Position numbers and translations under genes: made by a program
Notes under the pieces: model-generated
Databases searched by the model: none
What the model saw: only the letters and a program-made list of their open reading frames with translations
What the model was told of the DNA's origin: nothing
Part shown: piece by piece, positions 21,289-29,562 of the stretch
Layout: the number at the start of each line of letters is the position of its first letter
How positions within the stretch are numbered: position 1 is the first letter of the stretch
From: Clostridium thermobutyricum
GTDB lineage: Bacteria; Bacillota; Clostridia; Ch29
DNA length: 46,297 bases
Reading direction: 5' to 3'
NCBI GenBank assembly: GCA_016841565.1
Contig: JAENYX010000020.1
Coordinates: 1-46,297, forward strand

Positions 21289-22515
21289 TTAAATTAGTTT
21301 CACAAGGTGATATACCTTTTTACCCTTCCTCAGCATTAGGGTTCCGTCGCTAAAATCCTTTTCTGTAACCGTAAGGTCAATGTCATCAACCCGTTCTTCC
21401 CCCATATATAGGCCCCCCTGCTGGACCAGGCGCCGGCCCTCTCCCTTTGACGCAGTCAGCCCCACCTCTACCAGGAGGTTTAATATATTCATGCCCTGCT
21501 GCAGCTTTGCCATGGGAAGTTCTGTAGTGGGAGCCGATTCCAAATCCGAACCGCTGGCAAAAAGCGCCTTTGCTGCGGCCTGGGCCTTTGCCGCTTCCTC
21601 CTCGCCGTGAATCATCTTGGTCAGTTCAAAGGCCAGCACTTCCTTGGCTTTGTTAATCTGCGACCCTTCCAGAGCTCCCAGCCTCCTTACCTCGTCCATG
21701 GGGAGGAAGGTTAAGAGGGACAGACATTTTTCCACGTCCCTGTCGTCGACATTTCTCCAGTACTGGTAGAAGTCGTAGGGGGGAGTTTTTTCAGGATCCA
21801 ACCATACGGCTCCGAACTCGGTTTTGCCCATCTTCTTGCCTTCACTGTTGGTAAGAAGCGTAAAGGTGAGGCCGTAGGCCGGGGAGCTTTCCACCTTGCG
21901 TATCAGGTCAACGCCGCCCAGTATATTGGACCACTGGTCGTTTCCTCCCATCTGCATCTTGCAGTTGTATTTTTTGTAAAGCTGCAGGAAGTCATAGGAC
22001 TGCATTATCATATAGTTGAATTCCAGGAATGTAAGCCCCGTCTCCAGCCTTTCCTTGTAGCACTCGGCCGAAAGCATCCTGTTTACAGAAAAATGGCGGC
22101 CTATATCCCGCAGAAAGGAGATGTAGTTCAGATTCAGCAGCCAGTCGGCGTTGTTAACCATTATTGCCTTGCCGTCGCTGAAGTCTATGAAACGGGAAAA
22201 CTGTACCTTAAACTTTTCGGCATTTTGCTGTATTTGCTCCTGGGTCAGCATTTTTCTCATATCGGTTTTTCCGGATGGGTCTCCCACCATTGTGGTACCT
22301 CCGCCCAGGAGTACTATTGGCCTGTGGCCCGCCCGCTGCATGTGCGCCATTGTTATCATCTGGAGGAAATGCCCCACATGCAGGCTATCGGCGGTGGGGT
22401 CAAACCCTATATAAAAGGTAACGGATTCTCTGCCCAGCAGTTCCTTTATCTCCTCCTCATGGGTTGCCTGCTCAATAAATCCCCTCTCCATCAGGGTATG
22501 GTATACGTTTTTCAT
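21289..22515 (-). CDS. tyrS: Tyrosyl-tRNA synthetase
   Basis: Cytoplasmic class I synthetase of 408 residues, attaching tyrosine to tRNA-Tyr. Seen in order: an N-terminal Rossmann core with [13 protein letters not shown] (HIGH motif, about residue 48), GDPSGKT, a tyrosine-site segment with [13 protein letters not shown], the KMSKS-equivalent GKKMGKT (about residue 230), and a C-terminal S4 RNA-binding domain (about residues 340-405). Length and order are typical of bacterial TyrRS of the TyrZ-like subgroup, judged by the KMGKT form. The ATG at 22515 is preceded by GGGAGGG. Transcription is controlled by the T-box leader directly upstream on the same strand. Confidence 0.97.
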   Translation of the reverse strand: MKNVYHTLMERGFIEQATHEEEIKELLGRESVTFYIGFDPTADSLHVGHFLQMITMAHMQRAGHRPIVLLGGGTTMVGDPSGKTDMRKMLTQEQIQQNAEKFKVQFSRFIDFSDGKAIMVNNADWLLNLNYISFLRDIGRHFSVNRMLSAECYKERLETGLTFLEFNYMIMQSYDFLQLYKKYNCKMQMGGNDQWSNILGGVDLIRKVESSPAYGLTFTLLTNSEGKKMGKTEFGAVWLDPEKTPPYDFYQYWRNVDDRDVEKCLSLLTFLPMDEVRRLGALEGSQINKAKEVLAFELTKMIHGEEEAAKAQAAAKALFASGSDLESAPTTELPMAKLQQGMNILNLLVEVGLTASKGEGRRLVQQGGLYMGEERVDDIDLTVTEKDFSDGTLMLRKGKKVYHLVKLI

Positions 22516-22545
22516 TCTAAAACCCTCCCATAGGTTGATGTAAAA

Positions 22546-22770
22546 TAAAAATAGGCTTTCCCGTCTAAGGACGAGAAAACCCGTGGTACCACCTTAATTT
22601 GCATGTATTATGCCTCTGGCCGCTTTAACGCGCGGCGACCGCCCTTTCAGGGAAAACTCCGGAGTGTAATTCGCCATCCCGTGTGCTGCAGCCCTCTCAC
22701 CGGCCGGGCCGCTCTCTTTATTGTAACCAGGGGATGCTACTTGGTTCCTTCATAGTCTCGTCAATATTAT
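22546..22770 (-). promoter_or_regulatory. T-box riboswitch (tyrosine) upstream of tyrS
   Basis: On the minus strand the leader contains the T-box core AAGGTGGTACCACGGG, followed by a stem TTTCTCGTC/GACGGGAAA with a short loop and a T-rich stretch, which is the terminator. The 5' part forms the long Stem I, and GAATTACACTCC supplies a plausible specifier loop with a UAC tyrosine codon (22668-22666). Uncharged tRNA-Tyr would stabilise the antiterminator and turn tyrS on. Confidence 0.93.
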
Positions 22771-22917
22771 GATTTATTATATACTAGCACATTATACATC
22801 TCCATGACAAGGGGGAAAAGGAAAGTGTATAATATTATTGGATGTATTATCAAAACAAGGGGACAGGTACCATATAAATATTGACTTAAAAACAAAATAT
22901 GATATGGAGGAGTAAAA

Positions 22918-23952
22918 ATGAGATTGGCCGTTGTTGGCTATGGGGGAGTGGGAAAGGCCTTTGTGGAGCTTCTGGAAGCCAAAAAGTCCTATCTGCACAG
23001 CGAAGGCCTGGATATAAAGGTCAATTATGTATTAAACAGCCGGGGAGGGGTGTATGCACCCGGCGGGATAGAATGCCCGGCGCTTATCGGGTTTACAAAG
23101 ACAGGCGGTAACCTTGCGCAGTACAAGTACGGGGGTTCCAAGGATATTACTTTCGATAGTATAATGAAAAAAAAGGATATAGATGTGCTTATAGAAATGA
23201 CTCCTACAAACAAGGAGACCGGCCGGCCGGGTATGAGTTATATAAAAAGTGCCCTGGAGAATGGAATCCATGTCATTACATCCAATAAAGGCCCTGTAAT
23301 GCTGGCATACAAGGAACTGAACAGTCTGGCCGTACAAAATGGCGTACAGTTTGGTATGGGGTGCACGGCGGGAGGGGCTCTCCCCACCGTAAACTGTGGT
23401 TTGATTGACATGGCCGGTTCCGCCATACTGTCTATTGAGGGAATACTGAACGGTACCACAAATTACATACTGGAGCAAATGGAGCGGGAAGGTGCAACAT
23501 ATCGTGAAGCCCTGAAAAAGGCGATGGACATCGGCATAGCCGAGGCCGACCCCACCCTGGATGTGGAGGGCTGGGACACCGCCGGCAAGCTTTTGATACT
23601 TACAAATGTATTGATGAACCGGGAAATGAAGATGGATGATATATCGGTGGAGGGTATAACCGGTATTACGCAGGCACATATTGATGAGGCAAAAAAAGAG
23701 GGCAGGAAATATAAGCTTGTCGGGAGAACTACCAACAGAGACGGCAGACTTGATATGACAGTGCGCCCGGAAAAGATTGACAAAAGCCACCCTCTATATA
23801 ACATAGATGGAAGGTATAAAGCCGTAAGGTATGTTTCGGATACGCTGGGGGATTTGACAATATCGGGAGGACCTTCGGGGGTTACGCCTGCGGCTGCTTC
23901 GGTCCTGAGGGACCTGGTAAACATACACAGAGGATATAGATATTCAAGATAG
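22918..23952 (+). CDS. Homoserine dehydrogenase, short form without ACT domain
   Basis: Cytoplasmic NAD(P)-dependent enzyme of 344 residues, predicted to reduce aspartate semialdehyde to homoserine in threonine/methionine synthesis. Seen: the N-terminal dinucleotide fold VVGYGGVGKAF (GxGxxG, about residue 6), the substrate-domain motif GILNGTTNYILEQM (about residue 182), and GIAEADPTLDVEGWDTAGKL (about residue 213), which holds the catalytic Asp/Lys of the family. It is shorter than the usual 430-residue bacterial Hom and has no C-terminal ACT domain, so feedback inhibition by threonine through ACT is not expected. It stands alone, not beside thrB or thrC. The ATG follows GGAGG. It could be a paralog with a different substrate. 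Confidence 0.87.
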   Translation: MRLAVVGYGGVGKAFVELLEAKKSYLHSEGLDIKVNYVLNSRGGVYAPGGIECPALIGFTKTGGNLAQYKYGGSKDITFDSIMKKKDIDVLIEMTPTNKETGRPGMSYIKSALENGIHVITSNKGPVMLAYKELNSLAVQNGVQFGMGCTAGGALPTVNCGLIDMAGSAILSIEGILNGTTNYILEQMEREGATYREALKKAMDIGIAEADPTLDVEGWDTAGKLLILTNVLMNREMKMDDISVEGITGITQAHIDEAKKEGRKYKLVGRTTNRDGRLDMTVRPEKIDKSHPLYNIDGRYKAVRYVSDTLGDLTISGGPSGVTPAAASVLRDLVNIHRGYRYSR

Positions 23953-24058
23953 AAACCTTTTAAGAGAGACCTATAGTCATGACAGTATCCCCTTAGCAGC
24001 TTTATGTGGATTTTGTTATCTATATATAACGCGCTAATAATATTACACTCCTTTATCT

Positions 24059-24123
24059 GTCATTCTGAGGGCGGAGCCCGAAGAATCTCCTCAGCAAAGA
24101 TCCTTCGCTTCGCTCAGGATGAC
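24059..24123. repeat. Interspersed palindromic repeat, copy 2
   Basis: It begins GTCATTCTGAG and ends CTCAGGATGAC, complementary except for one position, with AAGAATCT and GATCCTTCGCTTCGCTC inside. It matches the copy at 21169-21240 in ends and core. It occupies the middle of the 300-base gap between the homoserine dehydrogenase and the regulator. The rest of that gap is AT-rich, with a small TTACCGG/CCGGTAA inverted repeat near 24189-24215. Confidence 0.8.
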
Positions 24124-24259
24124 AGCTGTGTAAAGTCTTTATCATATTATATATAGCTATACGGGCTGAAGGTATAAATATGGCATTTTTTACCGGACTG
24201 GACAGGCAGCCGGTAATACCTGACAAGATTTTATTAACAGCCGTTCTGGGAGGTTGGAT

Positions 24260-26281
24260 ATGAAAGGGATTAGTCTGCTGACAAAGGGCAAGAATACCTG
24301 TGAAGCATTGAAAACTCAGCTTTGCGATTTAATGGGCCAAGAGGTTGACGTGAAAGGCTATTTTTTGGACGGGCTTAAAGAAACGGGAATTACAGATGAC
24401 CTTATAGTGATATCAAGCAATGACATTTACCAGGAAGCAATCAAGCACATAAATCCAAGCTGTCCTGTCATACTTGCGCAGCGTTCTATAAACTACCATG
24501 AGATAGAAAAATTATTAAACCTTCCACCGGGTACTCAAGTGCTTTTCGTGAACGATCTTGCTTCTACAACAAGTCATACAATTAACTCGTTGAAAGCTCT
24601 TGGTATTGACCATATTGTTTACCATCCATATTTCCCGGGTGCCAGGGGTTACCCCGAATTGAAAACGGCTGTGACACCGGGAGAGCTTGAATTAGTTCCG
24701 GATTTCGTTGAGCATATTGTCGATATTAAAAGCCGAAACATCGATTTGGCAACCATAATAGAAATATATAAAACATTAGGTTTATCAGATGAAAAAACCG
24801 GGCTTCTTTCTGCAAAATATATTAAAGATATAATAGAGTTGATAAAAACAACAAAACATATGGCAGACATAAACTATCATATAAGAAACCAGCTCCAGAC
24901 AATAATAAATGAAGTACATGATGGAATCATAGCTTTAGATGAAAGGGATATCGTTTCGGTGTTCAACCCAGTTGCTGAGGATATTTTCGGATTTCCAAGG
25001 GAGAGTATACTTGGTAAGGGGTTGGACGATAAAACGATACGGAAAAACATCGCATCCACTCTTACTTCTGTAAACCGGCAGGACGAACAGTTCATCAAAG
25101 TCAATAACAGGCATATAGTTGTCAACAGGTCATACATAAAAAATGAAGAAAACCCTGTAGGGACGCTGTATACTCTTAAGGATGTAACAGAAATCCAGCG
25201 ACTGGAGGAGGAACTGAGAAGAAAAATTATAAGTCAGGAAAACTATGCCAGGTATACCCTGGATAATATTATCGGGGATAGCCAGCTGATAAAAACAACA
25301 AAGGAGCTGGCAAAACGGATAGCCAGGTCTGATTCACCGGTGTTGATTTCCGGCGAAAGCGGAACAGGCAAAGAGCTTTTTGCCCAGGCTATACATAATG
25401 AATCCCGCCGCAGGAAATACCCCTTTGTCGCCGTTAATTTTGCTGCCCTGCCCGAAAGCCTGCTTGAAAGTGAATTGTTTGGTTATGATGAGGGCGCCTT
25501 CACGGGAGCAAGGAAAGGCGGAATGCCGGGTTTGTTTGAACAGGCTCATGGAGGAACCATCTTCCTTGACGAGATAGGGGATTCGCCGGTCTATTTTCAG
25601 ATAAGACTGCTGCGGGTACTGCAGGAAAAACAGGTGCGGCGAATAGGAAGCTCAAGGGTAATCCCCGTGGATGTGCGGGTTATATCTGCAACTAATAAAG
25701 ACCTTAAAGCTCTTATTGAGAACGGAGAATTCAGGCAGGACCTGTACTACAGACTGAATGTTCTGCCCCTTAGGGTACCTCCGTTGAGGCAGAGGAAACA
25801 GGACATTATGGATCTTGCGGCAAATTTCATGAACGAGTATTCTAAGGGACGCTTTAAGAACAGAACTGAAGAATATTTTGCATTGATTACCGAGTGCCTT
25901 CTTTCCTATAACTGGCCGGGAAATATAAGGGAGCTGAACAATATAATTGAATACTTGGTCAGCGTATGTCCTGATGAACCGCCGGGACGCAGCCTTCTGC
26001 CTGAAGAAATGCAGATATTACCAGGGAAATGCGAAAAGAGGGAAAGGGAACATAGGGCTGGCACCAGAGAGATTTTACTGGCAATAAAGAGTTCCAATAG
26101 TGTAGAAGAACCTATAGGGAGACGTTCTCTTGCAAAAAAAACAGGCATATCCGAAGGAAAGATAAGAAGAATTATCAGTGATATGAATAGTTCGGGATAC
26201 ATAACCGTCAATAGAGGGATAAAGGGATTGTACTTGACCGACAAGGGTGAGAAGGAGTTGGACGGGCTTAATAACGGGTAG
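24260..26281 (+). CDS. PrpR-like sigma-54-dependent enhancer-binding regulator
   Basis: DNA-binding activator of 673 residues. Start ATG 24260 is chosen because GGGAGG lies seven bases upstream; a TTG at 24254 is in frame. Domains: a PrpR-N-like sensor (about residues 1-190), PAS domain (about 215-315), a short coiled coil, AAA+ domain (about 335-570) with Walker A GESGTGKE, the sigma-54 contact loop GAFTGA, and Walker B GTIFLDEIGD, then a C-terminal winged-helix segment (GRRSLAKKTGISEGKIRR) in place of the usual Fis-type helix-turn-helix. PrpR-N domains usually sense small ligands. The genes just downstream are an NhaC transporter behind a -24/-12 promoter and an isoaspartyl dipeptidase, so it very likely activates them. 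The ligand is unknown. Confidence 0.93.
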   Translation: MKGISLLTKGKNTCEALKTQLCDLMGQEVDVKGYFLDGLKETGITDDLIVISSNDIYQEAIKHINPSCPVILAQRSINYHEIEKLLNLPPGTQVLFVNDLASTTSHTINSLKALGIDHIVYHPYFPGARGYPELKTAVTPGELELVPDFVEHIVDIKSRNIDLATIIEIYKTLGLSDEKTGLLSAKYIKDIIELIKTTKHMADINYHIRNQLQTIINEVHDGIIALDERDIVSVFNPVAEDIFGFPRESILGKGLDDKTIRKNIASTLTSVNRQDEQFIKVNNRHIVVNRSYIKNEENPVGTLYTLKDVTEIQRLEEELRRKIISQENYARYTLDNIIGDSQLIKTTKELAKRIARSDSPVLISGESGTGKELFAQAIHNESRRRKYPFVAVNFAALPESLLESELFGYDEGAFTGARKGGMPGLFEQAHGGTIFLDEIGDSPVYFQIRLLRVLQEKQVRRIGSSRVIPVDVRVISATNKDLKALIENGEFRQDLYYRLNVLPLRVPPLRQRKQDIMDLAANFMNEYSKGRFKNRTEEYFALITECLLSYNWPGNIRELNNIIEYLVSVCPDEPPGRSLLPEEMQILPGKCEKREREHRAGTREILLAIKSSNSVEEPIGRRSLAKKTGISEGKIRRIISDMNSSGYITVNRGIKGLYLTDKGEKELDGLNNG

Positions 26282-26328
26282 AAGCGGACGGCTCCGGGCA
26301 AGAAACGGCAAAAGGGATATAAAGGGTA

Positions 26329-26370
26329 CTAAAGGGATAACAAAAAAATCCCTTTAGCTCCTTTTTTCTG
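26329..26370 (+). terminator. Terminator after the sigma-54 regulator
   Basis: CTAAAGGGAT (26329-26338) pairs perfectly with ATCCCTTTAG (26348-26357), followed by CTCCTTTTTT. It separates the regulator transcript from the sigma-54 promoter downstream. Confidence 0.8.
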
Positions 26371-26404
26371 TTTTTGTAGCTATATAAACCATTGTAGAGG
26401 CCTG

Positions 26405-26449
26405 TAAATTTAGCAATACTGGAAATATTATTGATAAATTTAGCAATAC
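26405..26449 (+). promoter_or_regulatory. Two direct repeats, candidate activator-binding sites
   Basis: TAAATTTAGCAATAC occurs at 26405-26419 and again, identical, at 26435-26449, exactly 30 bases apart (about three helical turns). They lie just upstream of the -24 element, closer than usual enhancers. They are the likely binding sites of the regulator encoded at 24260-26281; the pairing is inferred from position. Confidence 0.65.
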
Positions 26450-26462
26450 AGGACTGAATATA

Positions 26463-26479
26463 TGGCATGGAAGTTGCAT
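26463..26479 (+). promoter_or_regulatory. Sigma-54 (-24/-12) promoter of the nhaC gene
   Basis: TGGCAT (26463-26468), five bases, then TTGCAT (26474-26479) matches the TGGCAC-N5-TTGCA consensus, with GG and GC at the invariant spacing. It lies about 37 bases upstream of the nhaC start and downstream of two direct repeats. Confidence 0.85.
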
Positions 26480-26515
26480 TTATATATTGGAAATTCAAGA
26501 AATGGAGGGATATCA

Positions 26516-27931
26516 ATGAAAGTAAAGGAGAAGAAACAGCCAACGTTGGGTATTGCGATGCTCCCAATTATCTTTGCCGTTATTCTACTGGTATGGGGTG
26601 TAGGGATGCTAAAAGCCAACGCAGCCATCATACTTCTAATGATTTCCATGTTTGTTACAGTCCTAAGCATATTCACCCTTGGGTATACATGGGATGAGCT
26701 TATGGGCAAGGGAATCAGGCCCACCATAGACAGAGCTATGGGAGCAATCCTGATATTAATAATGGTCGGGCCTCTGGTGGGGGCATGGCTGATATCGGGA
26801 ACCATACCCTATTTTATTTACCTCGGACTGCATATATTGACACCTAAAACCTTCCTGGTATCAGCTGCAGTACTGTGCGCAATTTCTTCGGTTATGACCG
26901 GTACTTCCTGGGGGAGCGCGGCAACTCTGGGCGTAGCTTTGATGGGTGTTGCATACGGATTGGGAGTGCCACTGCCTATTGCAGCCGGAGCAATCGTTGT
27001 GGGATGTTATTTTGGCGATAAGATGAGTCCCATTTCGGATACAACCATTCTGGCTGCAGCCACCGCAGAAACTGATATTTTCGAGCATATCAAATCAATG
27101 TTATGGACTACTATACCGGCTTTCCTTATTTCTTTGATCGTTTACCAGATATTCAGCTTCAGAATTTCCGGCAGTATTGATTATGGAAGGATAAACGAAT
27201 TACTGAACGGAATATCCGCTACCTTCAGGCTTAATCCAATACTCCTTCTTCCACCGGTTGTTGTTTTTTACCTGTCGTTTAAAAAAGTTCCCAGCATACC
27301 TGCATTATGGATTGGAACCGTAATTGCCATGGTTTTGGCCTGGACAATGCAGGGTGCAAGTTTTACGGGTGTAATTTCCATGATGTATAGCGGCGGCAGC
27401 TTCGATACACCTATTCCGGAGTTGAACAATCTTCTGAACCGCGGCGGCATTACCAGCATGATTTCGTCAATAGCTACGGTATTTATGGCATATATATTCG
27501 CAGGACAAATGGAATACACCGGTATGTTGGATAAAATACTTGATTCACTGAAAAATGCTTTTATAAAGGGAAAGGTCGGGAACCTTATTTTTTCAACATC
27601 CATTACAGGAATTATAACAGGATTTGTTACAGGCAATTCCTATTTGAGCATCATTGTTCCGGGAAGAATATACCAGCCTGTATTCAATGAATATGGAATT
27701 AAGAGAAGTGTTTTGTCCAGGACCACCGAGGATTCAGGGACAGTAATCGTACCCCTGGTACCGTGGAGCGCAGCGGGAATATATATGGCTACAACCCTTG
27801 GCGTTCCCACCCTGTCGTATCTTCCATGGGCAATAATGTGCTATTCAGGATTTATTATTGCATGGATTTACGGATATATAGACAAGGCCATATGGCGGGT
27901 GAAGGAGACTGAGGAAAAGGCTACTGTATAG
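26516..27931 (+). CDS. NhaC-family Na+/H+ antiporter-like transporter
   Basis: Integral membrane protein of 471 residues with about eleven hydrophobic segments. Family features seen: GDKMSPISDTTILAAA (about residue 165) and TEDSGTVIVPLVPWSAAG (about residue 404), both characteristic of NhaC/ArsB-superfamily antiporters. I start at ATG 26516, which has GGAGGG seven bases before it; an in-frame ATG at 26462 would put the sigma-54 promoter inside the gene. NhaC-type proteins exchange sodium for protons, but relatives exchange organic acids. Next to an isoaspartyl dipeptidase and a PrpR-like regulator, it may import or exchange an isoaspartyl peptide or aspartate; that is inference. Confidence 0.9.
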   Translation: MKVKEKKQPTLGIAMLPIIFAVILLVWGVGMLKANAAIILLMISMFVTVLSIFTLGYTWDELMGKGIRPTIDRAMGAILILIMVGPLVGAWLISGTIPYFIYLGLHILTPKTFLVSAAVLCAISSVMTGTSWGSAATLGVALMGVAYGLGVPLPIAAGAIVVGCYFGDKMSPISDTTILAAATAETDIFEHIKSMLWTTIPAFLISLIVYQIFSFRISGSIDYGRINELLNGISATFRLNPILLLPPVVVFYLSFKKVPSIPALWIGTVIAMVLAWTMQGASFTGVISMMYSGGSFDTPIPELNNLLNRGGITSMISSIATVFMAYIFAGQMEYTGMLDKILDSLKNAFIKGKVGNLIFSTSITGIITGFVTGNSYLSIIVPGRIYQPVFNEYGIKRSVLSRTTEDSGTVIVPLVPWSAAGIYMATTLGVPTLSYLPWAIMCYSGFIIAWIYGYIDKAIWRVKETEEKATV

Positions 27932-27959
27932 CATAGGATAGTATAGAACATATGCAGGA

Positions 27960-28015
27960 TGCAATCCGGGCACAGGTTTTTATCAAAGCATTGCTTCTGC
28001 CCGGATTGCACTTTT
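27960..28015 (+). terminator. Hairpin between nhaC and the dipeptidase gene
   Basis: TGCAATCCGGGCA (27960-27972) pairs perfectly with TGCCCGGATTGCA (27998-28010) around a 25-base loop, followed by CTTTTAC. The T tract is short, so it may be a partial terminator or an mRNA-stabilising hairpin inside the operon. Confidence 0.6.
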
Positions 28016-28093
28016 ACGGAAAAATCAAAGTAGGATTTGGAAGGACATCAGAATTGGCTTGTTATTATGGATTACCCACTGGAGGGGAGACTA

Positions 28094-29266
28094 TTGTTTA
28101 AGATATTAAAAGGTGGCAGAGTGTTTGCTCCCAATGATATGGGAATAATGGATGTGTTGATTGCAGGGAATGTGGTGGGGAATATTGCCCAAGGCATTTC
28201 ACCTTCTACGGATTATGGGAACTGTGAAATTGTGGATGCAACCGGCCGATATGTGGTTCCAGGATTTATTGACCAGCATGTGCATCTTATAGGAGGAGGG
28301 GGAGAAGCCGGATATGCATCCCGTACTCCTGAAGTGCTGTTAAGCCATATTGTCAGATCGGGTATTACTACAGTGGTAGGCTGTCTTGGAACGGATGGCA
28401 CCACCCGGCATATGACTTCCCTTCTTGCTAAAGCAAGGGGCCTTGAAATAGAGGGTGTGTCCACATATATTTACACAGGGTCCTATGAAGTACCAACCCG
28501 TACTATAACAGGAAATGTCAGGAATGACATAATACTAATAGACAAAGTGCTTGGATGTGGGGAGATAGCAATATCGGACCACCGTTCAGCGCAGCCAAGC
28601 CGGGAGGACATTGAAAAGCTTGTGGCCGAAGCCAGGGTAGGCGGTATACTGAGCGGAAAGGCAGGAGTCCTGCACCTTCATGTGGGGGATGGACAGCGGG
28701 GTTTGAGTATGTTGTTTGAAATAATAAACGAAACAGAAATTCCCATTACCCAGTTTACACCCACCCACATAAACAGGAATCCTCACCTTCTCGAGGACGG
28801 GATAAGATTTGCGCTGTTGGGCGGTATGATTGATATAACTTCAGGGTTGAGCCCGGATGCAGGCGCAACAAAAGGAGTAAAGCCGTCCAAGGCAGTAAAA
28901 TATTGTCTTGATAAAGGAGTTCCAATTGAAAACATCACAATGAGTTCGGATGGGAACGGAAGCATGCCCCTATTTGATAATAAGGGTTATACAATTGGAT
29001 TGCTTGTGGCCGAACTGGATTCATTGTACAGGGAATTCAGGGACATGATAAATAATGAAGGAATAGAAATTTCGGATGCGCTCAGAGTAATGGGTGAAAA
29101 TCAAGCAAGATCCCTTAATCTGTACCCGAAAAAAGGGTGTCTGCAGACCGGAAGTGACGCCGATATATTAGTACTTGACGACAAACTCAATATAGAACAT
29201 GTCTTAGCCCAGGGCAGGACTATGGTTAGAAATGGTGAAGTAGTGGTGACGGGAACCTTTGAATAA
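28094..29266 (+). CDS. iadA: Isoaspartyl (beta-aspartyl) dipeptidase
   Basis: Cytoplasmic zinc amidohydrolase of 390 residues that cleaves beta-aspartyl dipeptides from damaged proteins. Start is TTG 28094, with GGAGGGGA ending six bases upstream and the N-terminus KILKGGRVFAPND typical of the family; an in-frame upstream start at 28037 is less likely. Motifs: GFIDQHVHLIGGGGEAG (metal HxH), AISDHRSAQP, LHLHVGDG, PTHINRN, and SSDGNGS with the catalytic Asp. From memory, E. coli IadA has a carbamylated Lys three residues before AISDHRS; here the sequence is GEIAISDHRS, so Glu appears to bridge the metals. It is the second gene after the sigma-54 promoter and probably the metabolic core of this unit. 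Confidence 0.92.
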   Translation: MFKILKGGRVFAPNDMGIMDVLIAGNVVGNIAQGISPSTDYGNCEIVDATGRYVVPGFIDQHVHLIGGGGEAGYASRTPEVLLSHIVRSGITTVVGCLGTDGTTRHMTSLLAKARGLEIEGVSTYIYTGSYEVPTRTITGNVRNDIILIDKVLGCGEIAISDHRSAQPSREDIEKLVAEARVGGILSGKAGVLHLHVGDGQRGLSMLFEIINETEIPITQFTPTHINRNPHLLEDGIRFALLGGMIDITSGLSPDAGATKGVKPSKAVKYCLDKGVPIENITMSSDGNGSMPLFDNKGYTIGLLVAELDSLYREFRDMINNEGIEISDALRVMGENQARSLNLYPKKGCLQTGSDADILVLDDKLNIEHVLAQGRTMVRNGEVVVTGTFE

Positions 29267-29305
29267 GCAGCAAAAGAGAGAGAGAAACGGATACTAAAAC
29301 ATAGT

Positions 29306-29335
29306 TTGACAAACATACGACAATTGAATTAAAAT
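29306..29335 (+). promoter_or_regulatory. Vegetative promoter of the molybdenum-cofactor locus
   Basis: TTGACA at 29306-29311 and TAAAAT at 29330-29335, 18-base spacer. It lies just upstream of the riboswitch leader. Confidence 0.65.
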
Positions 29336-29344
29336 ATACTTAAC

Positions 29345-29465
29345 AAATACATAGCTCCGATTTCGCATGCCTTAAGGCTTAACGTCAATGGGATGCGGGA
29401 CGACAGGGTATGGCTGGAAACGGCTGTGCCTCCCATAGTGGAAAGGAGACCGATGACAGCATCTG
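29345..29465 (+). promoter_or_regulatory. Molybdenum/tungsten-cofactor (Moco) riboswitch aptamer
   Basis: The leader contains GCATGCC...GGGTATGGCTGGAAACGG, a GAAA-type hairpin, then TGCCTCCC followed by GTGGAAAGGAG and CCGATGACAGC. The GCCTCCC...TGGAAAGG core matches the Moco RNA motif known upstream of E. coli moaA, recalled from the literature. The genes downstream (MobB and molybdopterin-fold proteins) agree. A covariance search with the Moco model would settle it and tell the Moco from the tungsten-preferring form. Confidence 0.82.
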
Positions 29466-29485
29466 TGTTTATTAGTAAGTGAGCA

Positions 29486-29514
29486 ATGCGTCTTCTTCGG
29501 AAGGCGCATTTTTG
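29486..29514 (+). terminator. First terminator of the riboswitch expression platform
   Basis: ATGCGTCTTC (29486-29495) pairs with GAAGGCGCAT (29500-29509) around a TTCG loop, with one G-U pair, followed by TTTTT. It is a strong intrinsic terminator about 20 bases after the aptamer. Confidence 0.8.
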
Positions 29515-29529
29515 GCAGATGGGCATATT

Positions 29530-29561
29530 ACTCCTTACCAGCTGGGATAAGGAGTTTTTTT
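29530..29561 (+). terminator. Second terminator, with ribosome site in its 3' arm
   Basis: ACTCCTTA (29530-29537) pairs with TAAGGAGT (29548-29555), followed by seven T. The 3' arm includes AAGGAG, spaced eight bases before the TTG start at 29563, so the hairpin could block transcription and also hide the ribosome site. Confidence 0.8.
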
Positions 29562-29562
29562 A

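Noticed and set aside
22771..22917. Promoter of the homoserine dehydrogenase gene
   Set aside because: AT-rich DNA with TTGACT is present, but no -10 box lies at acceptable spacing, so I could not place a promoter.
26462..26515. Upstream ATG for the NhaC protein
   Set aside because: It lies inside the -24/-12 promoter and has no ribosome site; ATG 26516 has a good one.
29345..29465. Cobalamin riboswitch, suggested by the BtuCD-type importer
   Set aside because: No B12-box (AGCCAGGAGACCTGCC-like) sequence is seen; the GCCTCCC...GGAAAGG core fits the Moco motif and mobB is in the operon.
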